Below are positions 1-12,574 of a stretch of 64,000 bases of DNA, piece after piece. The position numbers were made by a program, and so were the translations under genes. The stretch covers positions 4,663,001 through 4,727,000 of the forward strand of contig CM056553.1 of the NCBI GenBank assembly GCA_029721515.1, in the 5' to 3' direction. This stretch comes from Synanceia verrucosa. Lineage: Eukaryota; Chordata; Actinopteri; Perciformes; Synanceiidae. The notes below the pieces were generated by a model, which worked only from the letters and a program-made list of their open reading frames with translations, was not told the origin of the DNA and did not search any database. Every line of letters starts with the position of its first letter. The first letter of the stretch is position 1.

Positions 1-699
1 GAAATTATCAGATTTATCCTGCCTCTCACCCCACACCTTGTCAGAGTTTCCTTCGTCCTTTTTAGCACAGGTCCCCTTCACTATCCTTCATCCTGACAAC
101 TGCCAAGCCATTCCCATGACAGATACTCCTTCCTTTCCCCTCATGTCGACTCAAGGCCTTGCCAAGCCTGGAAGAGAACGGGGAGGGAATGGGGGTAGAA
201 GTGAGTAGCGCCAATGGGGGCCAGGAGTGGGGTTAATCCACAATCCAAACATTGTTCCATCATCTAATCAGGGTGGAAATGGGAAGGACTGGCTGGAATA
301 CTAACATTTAGCTTAGGGCTCGGCCATTTTAGTCGCAGGAAATGTGGCTTGTTTAATCAGAGGAGCTTATCAAGAGTCGACAGGAATGGGAGGAATAAAG
401 AAGGGGGCCGGCCGGCGGTATTCAGACTGTTGAAGCTCTTAGGAAAACAAGGTTGGAAGCAAGTAGTCCCCTCCTGCTTTGACATTTTTACTTTTGAGAT
501 TTTCTACACTTCGGTGCTTCTTGCAGCCCGTTCTGGTCCTATCCACAGCTAAATATATGATGAGCCTGGGCAAGGCCAAGTAGAAATGGCACTGCCTGGC
601 ATGTGAATGGCTGCAGTGTGGGAGTGCACAGCACACTCACTAAGCTGTTTTAGCCTCATTGAATAATAATCACTGCCACAATGTGATAACCATAGGAAT

Positions 700-935
700 C
701 GGAAACAAGTTTATTGCCAAGTAAGTTTGCACGAACAAGGAATTTAACTTGGCAACCTGGTGCATGACATAGGGACATAAACATAAACCTATATACATGT
801 AAACATGTAAATGTAGTACAGAGATAAGAACCGAAGATGATAAAGTGACTAAGAATAAATATGACTGAAAAAAACTCTGATTATGTGGTAAAAAATAGCA
901 AAGACAAAAACAGTGCAATGTGAAACAGTTACAAG
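700..935 (-). repeat. LINE 3'-tail-like repeat, copy 1
   Basis: TTTATTGCCAAGTAAGTTTG, ACAGAGATAAGAACCGAAGA and GATAAAGTGACTAAGAATAA are shared with 20005-20190. On the minus strand this ends in an AATAAA-like 3' end, as non-LTR retrotransposon tails do. The LINE clade is not identified. Confidence 0.6.
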
Positions 936-2012
936 AAGCTTGAAGAAAACAAACAAAAACAAGAAAATGTGTCATGCTGTGGGTTAAGTTTTGAATTTAG
1001 TGAAATAATTCCATTTTTTTAACAAAAAGTATTTTAGTTTATGGCCTGGAGCCCAGAGCATGATCTGTGTCGGAGCTGTTAATCACAGAAGGGTGGCGGC
1101 AAATTTTTTCCAGTAAATGACAACAGCTAGATGCATTAAACAATAAAAGTGTTAAATGCTGGTCAATAAAATTTAGTCATTTAGTCAACCAAGTGATGAA
1201 GTTTGTACCTTTGTTATGAGAGTAAGTAACAAACAGTGTGTGTTTTGCTGGTGGAGCCCCACCACTGAGTTTTTGTTGCACAATCAAATGTATTTTCTTA
1301 GTTTACTGAGATTATTTTTTATTGTTGCAAATAGGTGCTTAAGCTTCAAACACAAACCATGGACTGTTCACTACCTATTAATTAATAGCAAACCTCACCT
1401 CAGTGACAAAAACGCAAATGATGTTGGCCACTTTTCTGCTCCAAGTTATCATTATTTTTTTTTCAACTCGATGCATTCAGGGCGCTCCTGTAAAACGTGA
1501 GGTGTTCAGTCCTGCTTGCAGCTCTTGCTTTCACATTGAATACAGTACAGGAGAGTATTTAGGCCAAGCTGTGCAGCTTTTCTTCATTCCTGAGACATGT
1601 GAAAGGCGACCTCCTTGTTTAGTTTCGAGCTTCCTCAAAGGAAAGGAGTTTATGGGAACGTTGGCATGAGACCATTCAACTTTTCATCTTTCATGTGAAA
1701 TGAAGCAGGAAATCAAATCTAGACATCTGACAAGGGTCAGAGAAAATCCACCGACAACCAGGAACACAAAAGTTTCATCCTTGCTGGAGTGGTGAAGGAT
1801 GAAAATGATTTTGTGTGTCTTTTTTTTGTCACATGACATAAATTAGCTGTACTGAAATTCAGATGAAATTCAATTAATATTGATTTATTTTTCCCCAAGC
1901 AAAGCCATGTTTTGGACTGATTGATCACGTTAACCCTAGTATGTGCATGCATGTATGTATGTATATCTATGTGTTTATAAATATATGTATGTAAATTTGT
2001 GTATACATACAC

Positions 2013-3190
2013 TATATATGCCAAAAGTATTCGCTCACCTGCCTTGACTCGCATATGAACTTAAGTGACATCCCATTCCTAATCCATAGGGTTCAATATG
2101 ACGTCGGTCCACCCTTTGCAGCTATAACAGCTTCAACTCTTCTGTGAAGGCTGTCCACAAGGTTTAGGAGTGTGTTTATGGGAATTTTTGTCCATTCTTC
2201 CAGAAGCGTATTTGTGAGGTCACACACTGATGTTGGACGAGAAGGCCTGGCTCTCAGTCTCTGCTCTAATTCATCCCAAAGGTGTTCTATCAGGTTGAGG
2301 TGCAGGCCAGTCAATTTCATCCACACCACACTCTGTCATCCATGTCTTTATGGACCTTGCTTTGTGCACTGGTGCACAGTCATGTTGGAAGAGGAAGGGA
2401 CCAGCTCCAAACTGTTCCCACAAAGTTGGGATCATGGAATTGTCCAAAATGTCTTGGTATGCTGAAGCATTCAGAGTTCCTTTCACTGGAACTAAGGGGC
2501 CAAGCCCAGCTCCTGAAAAACAACCCCACACCATAATCCCCCCTCCCCCAAACTTTACACTTGGCACAATGCCGTCCGACAAGTATCGTTCTCCTGGCAA
2601 CCGCCAAACCCAGACTCTTCCATCAGATTGCCAGATGGAGAAGCGTGATTCGTCACTCCAGAGATCATGTCTCCACTGCTCTAGAGTCCAGTGGCGGCGT
2701 GCTTTACACCACTGCATCCGACGCTTTGCATTGCACTTGGTGATGTATGGCTTGGATGCAGCTGCTCGGCCATGGAAACTCATTCCATGAAGCTCTCTGT
2801 GCACTGTTCTTGAGCTAATCTGAAGGACACATGAAGTTTGGAGGTCTGTAGTGATTGACTCTGCAGAAAGTCAGTGACCTCTTCACTCTATGTGCCTCAG
2901 CATCCACTGACCCCGCTCCGTCAGTTTATGTGGTCTACCACTTCATGGCTGAGTTGCTGTCATTCCCAAACACTTCCAATTTCTTTTAATACAGCTGACA
3001 GTTGACTGTGGAATATTTAGGAGTGAGGAAATTTCACGACTGGATTGGTTGCACAGGTGGCATCCTATCATAGTTCCACGCTGGAATTCACTGAGCTCGT
3101 GAGAGAGACCCATTCTTTCACCTGTGGCCATGGAAGTGATTGGAACACCTGATTCTGATTATTTGGATGGGTGAGCGAATAGTATATATG
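2013..3190 (-). mobile_element. Tc1/mariner-type transposon relic with broken transposase
   Basis: The left end reads TATATGCCAAAAGTATTCGC and the right end is its imperfect complement (GTGAGCGAATA), so both terminal repeats are present, the right one shortened. The transposase lies on the minus strand. A helix-turn-helix region (CHLCNQSSREISSLLNIPQS) lies at about 3131-2943. The first catalytic Asp is in WSDESRF, the second in FQHDCAPVH (within 2804-2271) and the Glu in IEHLWDELEQR (2329-2093). The last part is in another frame from the second Asp, and stops interrupt the part between 2804 and 2943, so it cannot make an active enzyme. At about 1.18 kb it is shorter than an intact Tc1 element. 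It lies inside an older small element. Confidence 0.92.
2093..3131 (-). pseudogene. Tc1-type transposase pseudogene
   Basis: Fragments in different frames together cover the N-terminal DNA-binding region, both Asp residues and the Glu of the DDE catalytic triad of a Tc1-like transposase. A frameshift sits near 2290-2330, shortly after the motif DWPAPQPD. At least one further disruption separates the N-terminal piece from the catalytic core. It belongs to the element at 2013-3190 and has no link to limch1 function. Confidence 0.9.
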
Positions 3191-4989
3191 TGTATATAAC
3201 TTCTATTTTAAGATTCATTTTAAATTTCTCAGTGAACTTTGTAGAATCACAATATATCACAATATCTTGCATTATTACAACATCACAATATATCGTATCG
3301 TAACTCAAGTATCGCCCAGCCCTAGTTTTGGACCAGAAGTACAGCATTTTTCCTGCTGTCCAAATAAAACAGATTATGAGAATAAAGTTGGCTGATAAAT
3401 ACAGTATTTGCCTTTCAATGAACTGTCATAACATTAGATTTAAAAAAAAAAAAAGTGTTTCTAGAAAAGCTACTGAAAGCAGGACTTTTTGTGCGCTGAC
3501 ATCTTGTGTCCCAGTTAGTATCACTGACACAATGTATTTAGATTTTGATTGATGCTGGAAAGAGTAAATTGTGCCTCCATAAGGATGTTTTTAAAGGTGA
3601 ACAACATACTTGGATGACACATGTCACCGGCAAATTAGCGGTTGCTTGTTCCTCCATCAGACATCGACACAAAGGATCAAAGGAAGCAGCATCACGTGTC
3701 TCTCCTCTCTTGACATGTGTTTGACTCATTGCTCCGTTAAAGTGACAGAAACTGAGTCAAGTGTGGAAACTTTCTGCCACCTCGAGTTCCTCTCTTGTCT
3801 TCAGGAGTTACTGTCACAGAGGGTTTAGTTGAATATGACATGTGTGGTGTGCACATTTCCATGTAATCATGAGCAGATGGCAGCCTGTTGCACACAGCAG
3901 ATGTGTGCAGGAGTTGATAAGATAAAGTGGCTGGTATTATTGAATACATGTAAAAACAGATGTTATCTAAAAAAGATTTAAGATTTAAAAAAGATGTTAT
4001 CTTGATCAGAGTAACAGCATCGCTGGGTTGTATCAGCAGTGGTGACTAACCACTCTGAAGACGCAGTAACTGTAAAAAAAAATAAAACCAATACATTCAA
4101 CATGAAGGCCTCATGTGGCGCTTTGGTTTTGACTGAGAGCAGAAAGAAATATGAATGAATATACAAATGAATTCATTTCATTTGAAAATAGGAAGGCTGC
4201 ATGATGATACGCTGCATCTGTCACCCTTCATTGAGGTCTTTGATATGTGCGTTTCAGAGCAACACCAGAACAGAGCAGCTCAAAGGGATCATGTCCTCTG
4301 TGCCCACATAATACATGAAATCCAAAATGCTTTCTAAAGGAAGAAGTGTTGTGTAGTGTTATATACAGTCATCAGGATATGGATTTTAGTAAAGTATAAG
4401 TCATGAGCGAAAGTATGCTCCACATAGTGAGAAAAAAGAACCTCTAAGGCAGGGCAAATACGAATTTAGATGGGGCTAGTAGATTTGAGAGGTCCTTGCC
4501 TGAAATGTAGGAAAAAAACCCTAATATCAGACCCTGCTGTATCTGCTCTCTGTTTGTGCTAAAGTATCTGTTAAATGAAGGGAACTGATGACGTGTTGAA
4601 GTTCTCTGGCCACATATGGACCAAACTTCCAGGTGGTCTCCAGATTTACAGTGTGAATACAAACAGCAGACGGACATTCATTCAGACAGAGACAGACAGT
4701 GGACTCGTCTCCAGAGAAAAAGCCTCTGAGGCGCTGTTATTTTACACTTTCTAATTCAGCATGGAACAAGCCATGATTCTTATAAACAATTTCAGATGTT
4801 TGTGTCATTACAGCAAGTTTGTTAGAGAGCTCGATGCCTTGTATCTGTAATGGGCTTCAATCAGAAGCTCAGTATTGTATATCATGAATGTATAGAAACA
4901 TACAGGGTCATGTTTGCTTCTACATGAACTTTACCATGTGTCAGAGGATGTGTGTGGTAGTCTATTTTCTGATGTCTCTTATGTATCCT

Positions 4990-5140
4990 GTAGGATGGTT
5001 AAGGTATAGTGAAACTGGAGTCAGTGGGTTTAATTCCCACACTGGTCCATCTAGACCTTCTATCATCAACTTATCAATGAAGTGTCCTTTAGTTGCTCTA
5101 ATCATTGAATACAGTATAATCAATCAAATCAAATCCAAAT
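4990..5140 (+). repeat. possible degenerate tRNA-headed SINE
   Basis: GGATGGTTAAGGTATAGTGA followed by GGGTTTAATTCCCACACTGG resembles A- and B-box regions of a Ser-tRNA-like head. Immediately after it is CCATCTAGACCTTCTATC and an A-rich tail. The match is loose and the assignment tentative. Confidence 0.35.
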
Positions 5141-5144
5141 CTTG

Positions 5145-5400
5145 ACAGTGTCATACAATGAAATTAGGAGCACTGCTCCACATGGTGCTTCAAAAAATAG
5201 TTAAGCTTGAAAATAAAATAGAAAAGACATAAAGTTATGTAAGAAATAAGATACTATTTACAGTTGTAAAGCACAATTTTGCTACAAAAAATGTTGTCGC
5301 ACACAGAAATGCATTATTGCACATGGAAGTGGTATTATTGCACATTGAAAGGGAATGGAATTATTGCACGTTTTTAACCGTTATTGCACTAGAAGATATG
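5145..5400 (-). repeat. LINE 3'-tail-like sequence
   Basis: GTCATACAATGAAATTAGGA, CACTGCTCCACATGGTGC and repeated TTATTGCACAT words fit a minus-strand non-LTR tail related to the one at 55800. Confidence 0.45.
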
Positions 5401-5704
5401 TATTTATAATATAACAATATACAAAGATAATATATGTATCTATAATATAATATATAACAATATAATTAGGAAAAATAATGAGTATCGGTCTGCATCTACA
5501 ATCTCTGGTGTAATCTCTCCAGTACCTGCAGACCATTCCAGACTTTATTCTGTTCAGTTGTAGAACATTAGAATGTTTAAGTTAAACTAGTGGTTATTTC
5601 ATACTAAAAAATATTTTTTATTTTTATTGGGTTTCTTGAGGTTGAGGTGTCTTCTAATTTATTTTATTTTATGCAATTGTAGAATATTCTTATGCTTAAC
5701 GTTA

Positions 5705-5800
5705 AAATATATATATAATATATATTATTTATATATATATATATATATATAAATATATATTTGTAAATATATATCTTATATATATTATGTAACCTATATA
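5705..5800. repeat. AT dinucleotide tract
   Basis: The sequence is almost only TA/ATAT units with a few interruptions. It adjoins other AT-rich sequence and has no coding meaning. Confidence 0.8.
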
Positions 5801-5934
5801 TATAATGTAACCCATTGATTAATAATAAATGGTTTTTCATAACTAATGTTGCTGAATAGTCTCTGTTTGAGTAATATCATTTGATCATGCCTTTTCTCCA
5901 TACAACACTGTATATTCCAAAATAAGTAATAAAA

Positions 5935-6045
5935 GCATGTATGATTCATGCCGATATCGTATTGGCTCATTATCGGTATAGGCTAATAATCAAGGCTGCA
6001 ATATTGTGTCAGAAGTAAAAAAGCTGTATCGGGACATCCCTAAAT
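5935..6045. mobile_element. fragment of a hAT-like element ending GGGACATCCCTA
   Basis: It contains CCGATATCGTATTGGCTCAT, TATCGGTATAGG and GTATCGGGACATCCCTA. This has the look of one end of a common fish hAT-type repeat that begins TAGGGATGTCCCGATAC. Only one end is visible. Confidence 0.5.
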
Positions 6046-7718
6046 ATAATAATATATAATGTATAAGCAGCTCCCAGTGACATGTAAATATAATGTAGCT
6101 TCTGATCAGTTGAAGCCAGAGCATCTTGCTGAGTAGGAGCATCACATGAGTAATCAGGGCTTCTTGTGTTTCCCACACCAGATGACTCTCTCAGGATCCT
6201 CCATCTGATCAGGAACATTAGTGCTTTTCTGACTAAAATGACAAAGCAACAGCAGAAAGTGTGTTTGTGTTGTGTTTGTCAGGCCGTATCCCTCCTCACA
6301 GTCCTCAGTGTGTTATACCAGAGACTTGAGTTTACAGTAAATTGATGTAAAACTAGTTTACAGTGTAAACACTGACTAGAGTGAGTGTTCAGCACACTTA
6401 TTTATATCTCCCTTTCCTGTTTATTGTGCTCTCCATGACTAGAAATCAACACAATTCAGCGTGTGGTTGGCACATGTGAATGGTAAACTTATGCTTTGCA
6501 TAACAGTCTGTCCTTCGCATCATTTATCTCATGTTGTCTTTCTGTTAGAAAATGATGTGATAGTTTTGCAGATGAATGTTTTTTGGATCCTTTATTCTTG
6601 CAGAGGTCATTGTTCTCGTTCTTCAGGGTGGTCTCTCAAGCTGTTAGCCATCAGAAGTTTTAGTCTATGAAACATGGTCATCTATCACGATAGCTTGAGC
6701 CTAAATAGTCTGCTGTCATCAAATTAGTCTGTAAATATTCCCCTCAGAAGCCGTGGTCTGACTCTGGGATTGGACTGTTGCGGTCCACTGCTGATTCCAC
6801 TGTATAATACCAATCCAATTATACTCTATTATCTGTCATTACCTGTGATGATCCCTGTTTCATAAAGCTCTGTTGTTCATTGTATCTGGCTGATTGGTAC
6901 TGATTGGAGTGATTTAGTGGTGATATGCCATGCATGTTATGTGGAAGCATGACCCAATGTTAGCCCAAATCATCTCAAACCTCTGCCAGCTCAGGGGAAA
7001 CCTCATGATGCATGCTAGAATCTTTCAACAAGAAAAGAGCTGCACAAGCTATTCATCTTTTTTTCCAGCCCCACAGTGGCCCCAGATACACTGAGCACCT
7101 CTGTCTACTAAAGAGAGAGTTTGCTGTATCTCACTTTTCTACAGCATAAATTAGCATATTCCTAATCAAAGTAAATAATAAATAAAGATAATATATGATT
7201 TGTATCTATTTTATTTAAAAACAATATAATACTGTAAAATGTATATGGAATGTGCTTTCACACCCATTAAGCAGTAGCTAACCTGTTAGTTGTGCTGTCT
7301 GAACCTTTTCTTCTTACTTCATGAACTATACAGACTAGTTTAGCTCTGTTCCCACCCCCAGTCCACCCAACAGCATGCCAACACACTGAGCACAGAGCAA
7401 ACAGGCCATAATCACAATAGGAGATCCCCGCAGTGATGGATGCTTATATAAAGGTCTGGATGATCGACCGCAGGCAGATACAACTCCTGACCTTTGGCTG
7501 AACTTCTGTGACTGGAGGGAACCCCAGCCAGAGGCTCAAAAGTCATATGTTACCAATCTCAACACTGTTTGGACCTTTTTTTCATCAAATCTCTCCAGGA
7601 GCCAAGGACATGAATTTAATTTTTTTTATGATGATAAAAACTTGGCATTTCTCGCTCTATTTCTGGACCAGAGCAGTGTTTTTGTCTTGTCATGAAACAG
7701 TTGATTTAGGGTCTGCAG

Positions 7719-7796
7719 TAGGGCTGGATACCGAACGCCAATACTTTTGTAGCACCGACCAAAAAGCTCCGGTACTATCAGATATCAAAACATGAA

Positions 7797-7827
<31 letters not shown>

Positions 7828-8324
7828 CTAAATGTCTGTGAACCATGTTAGCAGATGTCTCTGTGGACGGGGGGACATGTCCTCTTCAGATTCATAGAGA
7901 CACAGATTCGTTTGTGTTTTTCGACACATGGTGCATTCAGTTGTACGTGAATATCGGAATTTCCAAGCTCCAAGTCAGAATTTAAAATCAGAACCCTCCA
8001 AAGTTGGATCTATAACTCGGAAAGTCAGATTAATCTCACCAACCTGACATAGAATTCATGCTATCTACTACTGACGTAAACAGTAGCTACATGTTTTGTA
8101 GTACTGTAAGGCTGGAAGAGGTGGGAGCACTAAACTTTGAGATGATGATCTGATTTATTTTTGTTAATAATAATAACTTTTATGATAATAATAATAAGAA
8201 TTCAATATATTGATGCCTAAATTACACATAAATAATTTATTGAGGTATCAGAAAAAAGTATCTTTTTGGAGCCAGTATTGAAATTGGCGTCATATCAAAA
8301 AATTTTGACCGATACTCAGCCCTA
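7719..8324. mobile_element. hAT-like element TAGGGCTGGATACCG, copy 1
   Basis: It begins TAGGGCTGGATACCGAAC and ends TTTTGACCGATACTCAGCCCTA, forming imperfect inverted tips. A poly-T run sits at 7797-7823. No clear target duplication was found. Its inverse copy lies at 23695-24375. Confidence 0.7.
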
Positions 8325-9574
8325 GAAGACTTCACAAATCATGCATCAGCATTTCTCCGCTCAGGTCGTCCAGTTTGTGTCACTGCATGGCCTTGTCGCA
8401 CACTGATCTTTTTGTCCTGTGAACCAGAAGCATGCGCAGATTAAGCGCACTTGCCAAAGTGAAGTAACGAGATTATTGGCAGGAGGCCAGAAAAAGTGTT
8501 TACATGTGTTCTTGAACTTGGATCCAGTCAGTATTATGCAACACACTTAAGACGACATCCTGTGAAGTTGAATGCAGGCGTGTTGGTCGGAGCACATGTC
8601 TCTGTTGATGTTCAGCAGCCCTGAAGCTAACAGCTGTCAGCTCTTTATCAGGCTGATCACACTTCGCCTCGGGGCCTTTAAATAAGTGCTGCTTTACTTC
8701 CCTGAGTCATGGATACCAGGCCGGCTCAGACCTTGAAATACTGGTGGTTAATTTGGGACAGGTAGCCGTCACACAGGGCCTCTGAGATGTTGGCCCCCAC
8801 GGTGGAGGATAGCTGCAAGCTCGTTCAGACAGGGAGTTGTTGCTGTTGTGTTGACTTGAATATGAAGTAGCAATGTTTCATCTGTATCCTGTTCTAAATA
8901 CTTCATTTTTCTTGGCAGTATTATTTTAATGATTTGTCTTTGAGTTGTGGTCTCCTGCCGAACATGATGTGACTGTGGACTCTAGAGTCTCCTCATCACA
9001 GACGTTTCATCTCTCGGAACATGAAAGTAATGTCTCCCAGGAGTTTGTATGCTGAAACTTCATTGGGTTTTCTATTTTATAAGTCATCAAAGCAGAAAAA
9101 AATAGATTCACACACTACTGCTCCCTCAGGGAAACAGGATTTGGCAAAAGCAAGGTACATACTGTAGATATCCGTCCTGTGTGGATACCAAAGAGACACA
9201 GAATGACTTGGATCAGGACATGTAAAGTTTCCAAAGGGGAGGAAGTGGAAAGGAGGGAAAAAAGCCGACCGACATCACTCGATTGTCTGTGAAACAATTT
9301 GGGTGACATTCCACCGACGGCAACAAAGGCGACACATTCCTCTTTTTTAATTGAGGCCCAGCTCCCTTCACATGGCCCTGCAGAGGTCTGCAAAAACTGG
9401 TCTGATCCAGACCTTTCCAGCATTTTTAGGATCCATCCATTGTTTGATTAAATTTAAAGTCTTACTGTTTTTATCTATTACAGCAAACATGTTTAAATCA
9501 CATTTAGAAAATCTAGATCAAAGGGGAGAAATTTATGACGGCATCCCTTTGGTTTTGCATCAACCTTATATTTA

Positions 9575-9789
9575 AAGCAGTGTCCTCTACCTCTGATAAA
9601 ACAAGAATGGAACAAGGTAAAAATATTTTTTTTTTTCATGATGAAATAGAGACTCTTCTTTCATTTCAGTGTTTTCAGAGTGATAGTACAAAATATTCTG
9701 TGGGTCTTAAAATATGACTCAAAATGGGCAAAAAATGCAGGAACAAGGCATTTTCTGTTTTATAAAACGGCTGGCACTCAAAGAGTTAA
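9575..9789. mobile_element. TTAA-flanked small element, inverted and truncated
   Basis: The right end reads CTGGCACTCAAAGAGTTAA. The interior is the reverse complement of the 12157 copy (CTCTGATAAAACAAGAATGG, TGGGTCTTAAAATATGACTC). The other tip is missing. Confidence 0.62.
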
Positions 9790-9824
9790 TAATAAATGGG
9801 TCAAATCTCAGACCTACTGTTGCT

Positions 9825-9940
9825 GATAAAGTATGTATGATATTGTATCGGATTGATTTCAGTATCGGCCAGTACTCACACACGCAAGAACGGTATTGGT
9901 ATCATAAATGGGAAAAGTTTTATCAGACACCCCTAACAAT
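9825..9940. mobile_element. fragment of a hAT-like element ending ACACCCCTA
   Basis: It carries GTATCGGATTGATTTCAGTA, TCGGCCAGTACTCA and GGTATTGGTATC, then TCAGACACCCCTA. It resembles a degraded hAT-type end directly after the TTAA-flanked element. Confidence 0.42.
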
Positions 9941-11931
9941 TATCATCACAATTATTATATTAGATTCCTATTAAACATGTCCTTATCCTAATCTTCTTAT
10001 CTTAGTATTTGCTTTTGAGATTGTCAGTCTGGGTGGTCCTCTGTGGGTGTTTTATTAGTTCCTGCACCAGATCTGGTGCTGATGGGGTTTCTGCTTCATT
10101 TTAGGATTTATTCTCTACACTATTCCCTTAACCAACAATAAAAAGCACTCCCTTCATTGTCAAAGGAAAAAGAAACCTCAGCTTTTATAGCAGGTTAGTG
10201 TAGCTGGAGCTTTCTGCGTTAAGTTTTATTTCCAAGATATAAAACCCACCAGCTAATCAGCCAATCAGTCTCCTGATGGTCAGGTAACAGTCGTCATCTT
10301 TTGTGTTGTATTACTGTATGGCCGGGGAATGTGTCCACACAGCATTTGCAAAAGTAAAAATGTGTTGATTCTAAGTGTTCCCTGTGGTCAGTCTGGAGTC
10401 TCATGGACACTTTAGCTCAGGATGACACTTATGGGAGCAACAGATGCACATGAATCAAGGTCCTTAGCAGCTCTGCAGCCACTGCCAAACTGAGCAGCAA
10501 CATAATGAGAAAAACCGAATGCCTGCCATTTTCTTGTCATAGCCAGAGGAGACATGTCATTTATGTTAATGTGCAGGAATCTAAAAAGATGCACATCTGT
10601 CTTATTTATCTGTACATTCACCAGTGTGTTTTGATGGCAGCAATAGCAAATCCTCCTCCTTTCCTGCTCTGTCCTCAAACTGCAGTGGAACATTTGTAAA
10701 GGTGGTGACACTGTAATCTCTCCGTGTGAAGATGGTGTGACACGGTAATCTCCCCGTGCACTCATACCCATTGACAAGGTGAAGAGCTGACCTAGTTATT
10801 AGAGAGACCGATCTGTAACTCAAAGCAGGCTGATTCAAAGCCTGCAGCTGCAGCAAGAAACCAAAAGCTGACCATATTTACTGTACGGTGAAGGATTTTG
10901 AACTGTGAACGCTACATGTAAAAGCAGTAAAAGGTTAGCCATCTTTAGCAAGCAGAGGACTTAACTTCCATGTGACACATTTATTGAAGAGCTCCTAAAT
11001 CAAGGTCATCTACTCAGCTGCAGATATAAAAGTGACCCATAGAAATATTCATAAAATAAAAAAGCAGTGCAAAATGTTAGAGAAATGTTATCGATTGATT
11101 CTGACCTCAGCAGGCAGAGCAAAGCTAGTTTTTCTGGTGAAATAACTTTAGCCTGAAGCTCATTGGAAGAGCAGAGAAAGAAGGATGATGATTACCATGA
11201 ATCCTTCTGCTGTTAACTGAGAAAATGCAGTCCAGCAGCATCAGGGTGTTTACTAGTCTGTTAAACTTCCTGAGGTTACACCACCTCTCGCCTACAGATG
11301 TTCAAATGAATAATTTATCATCTCTGAAAATACACTGATCTCTGTATAGACGTCAGATATGAATCTGAGCTCAAGACTGGAAATGGGAGAAAGAGCCCCC
11401 AGTAAAACCACTTCTTGTCCTTATTGTCTGACATTTAAGCTTGATATTTAAATAAATAAGTAATGTAATCCCATGCCTTCCTCCAGAGCAGGTCCATGAA
11501 CTGTAATCATAAATACTGGTTTGTGGACCATGTGTTCGTACCAGCAGCAGACTCCCACTCAGGCCTCTCTTGTTAACACCAGACACATCACGTCCTGTTC
11601 AGGAGGGAACAGTGGCAATGAACAGCTACATGTCATTCTTTCTTTTCTCTGTTTGTCTGTCTTTATCTGCCTCACAGTGTGTCGTTGCTGTGTCTGCGTC
11701 TTGTGTGTCTCCTCCTCCCCCTTACCTCCCCCCCAGCAGTCCACTTCTTCTGTAATTGGTCCAGCCGCTCAGACGAGCCAAAAAGCTACCAGAGAGGAAA
11801 CACACGGCCGGCCCAGACAGTCCTCATCGCCACACTTTTTTCCACAGCTGTGAAAATAAATGCAAAAGAAACTTTCAGGAAATTTAATCTTGTAATTGTT
11901 TTGGCTTCCAGACTAGCTGTCCAGAGGGGTC

Positions 11932-11960
11932 CCCCCCCCCCCCACCACCACCACCACCAC
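11932..11960. repeat. C run followed by CCA triplets
   Basis: About twelve C residues lead into seven CAC/CCA triplets. It is a short intronic simple repeat. Confidence 0.85.
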
Positions 11961-12156
11961 CTTTTTAGGGCCAAATCCCTGTCAGTGTTTGTGGGAATAC
12001 ATTTTTTGGGGGATTTTAAGTCGGCCTGATGATAAATGTCCTGAAATGGCAAATTCTCTGCAGTGGGAGACAATTGTTTCTCATGTTTGCTCTGGAGAAG
12101 TTTGTGTTTTCACATGGGACTTCACATGCATTCATGAGATATTCTGGTTCCTACCA

Positions 12157-12574
12157 TGAACTCTTTGAGTTCCAGCTGTTTTATGAAGCGCAAAGTGCCT
12201 TGTGCCAGATTTTTTGCCCAATTTTAGTCATATTTCAGGACCCACAGATTGTTTAGTACTATCTCTCTGAAACACTGAATAGCTCAAATGAAAGAGAGAC
12301 TATTTCATCATAAAAAATGTTGTTTTTTTACCTTGTTCCATTCTTGTTTTATCAGAGGAGTAGAGGCCAGTTTCACCAAATTCACCACCACCACAATTCG
12401 TCCATTTTTGCTCTCTAATCATGATCATCTCCACTTCCTTCGTCTCTTTATGCTCTGACTACATCTCCCAGAAGCCCCCACATTACTCACAGGCTGCGGG
12501 AGACTGTGAGCGGCGACCTGCTGCTGAAAAAACACTTTGACATGTTGTTATGTCAGTGGCACTCAAAGAGTTAA
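12157..12574. mobile_element. TTAA-flanked small element, piggyBac-like, longer copy
   Basis: The right end is TGGCACTCAAAGAGTTAA and the left end GAACTCTTTGAGTTCCAGCT, where TTAA has changed to TGAA. The interior matches the 42956 copy (ACCTTGTTCCATTCTTGTTT, AGTTTCACCAAATTCACC). It is about 160 bp longer because of an extra segment at about 12400-12545. Confidence 0.65.

Larger units (their letters stand above)
1845..3325 (+). mobile_element. small nonautonomous element of the GGGGTGGG family, split by the Tc1 relic
   Basis: Left of the Tc1 relic, 1880-1925 resembles the inner 5' part of other family copies, and 1940-2012 is an ATGT/TA-rich core. Right of it, 3191-3325 carries the family's 3' half: CATTTTAAATTTCTCAGTGA, repeated CACAATATATC and AACTCAAGTATCGC. 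The two halves are collinear with the 13881 copy, so the Tc1 inserted into the TA-rich core. The 5' tip is diverged and the start is approximate. Confidence 0.7.

Noticed and set aside
7508..7795. Open frame of 95 residues near a TATATAAA sequence at 7445
   Set aside because: The frame runs into a hAT-like element, and no homology or splice signals support an exon. The TATA-like word is expected by chance in AT-rich intron.
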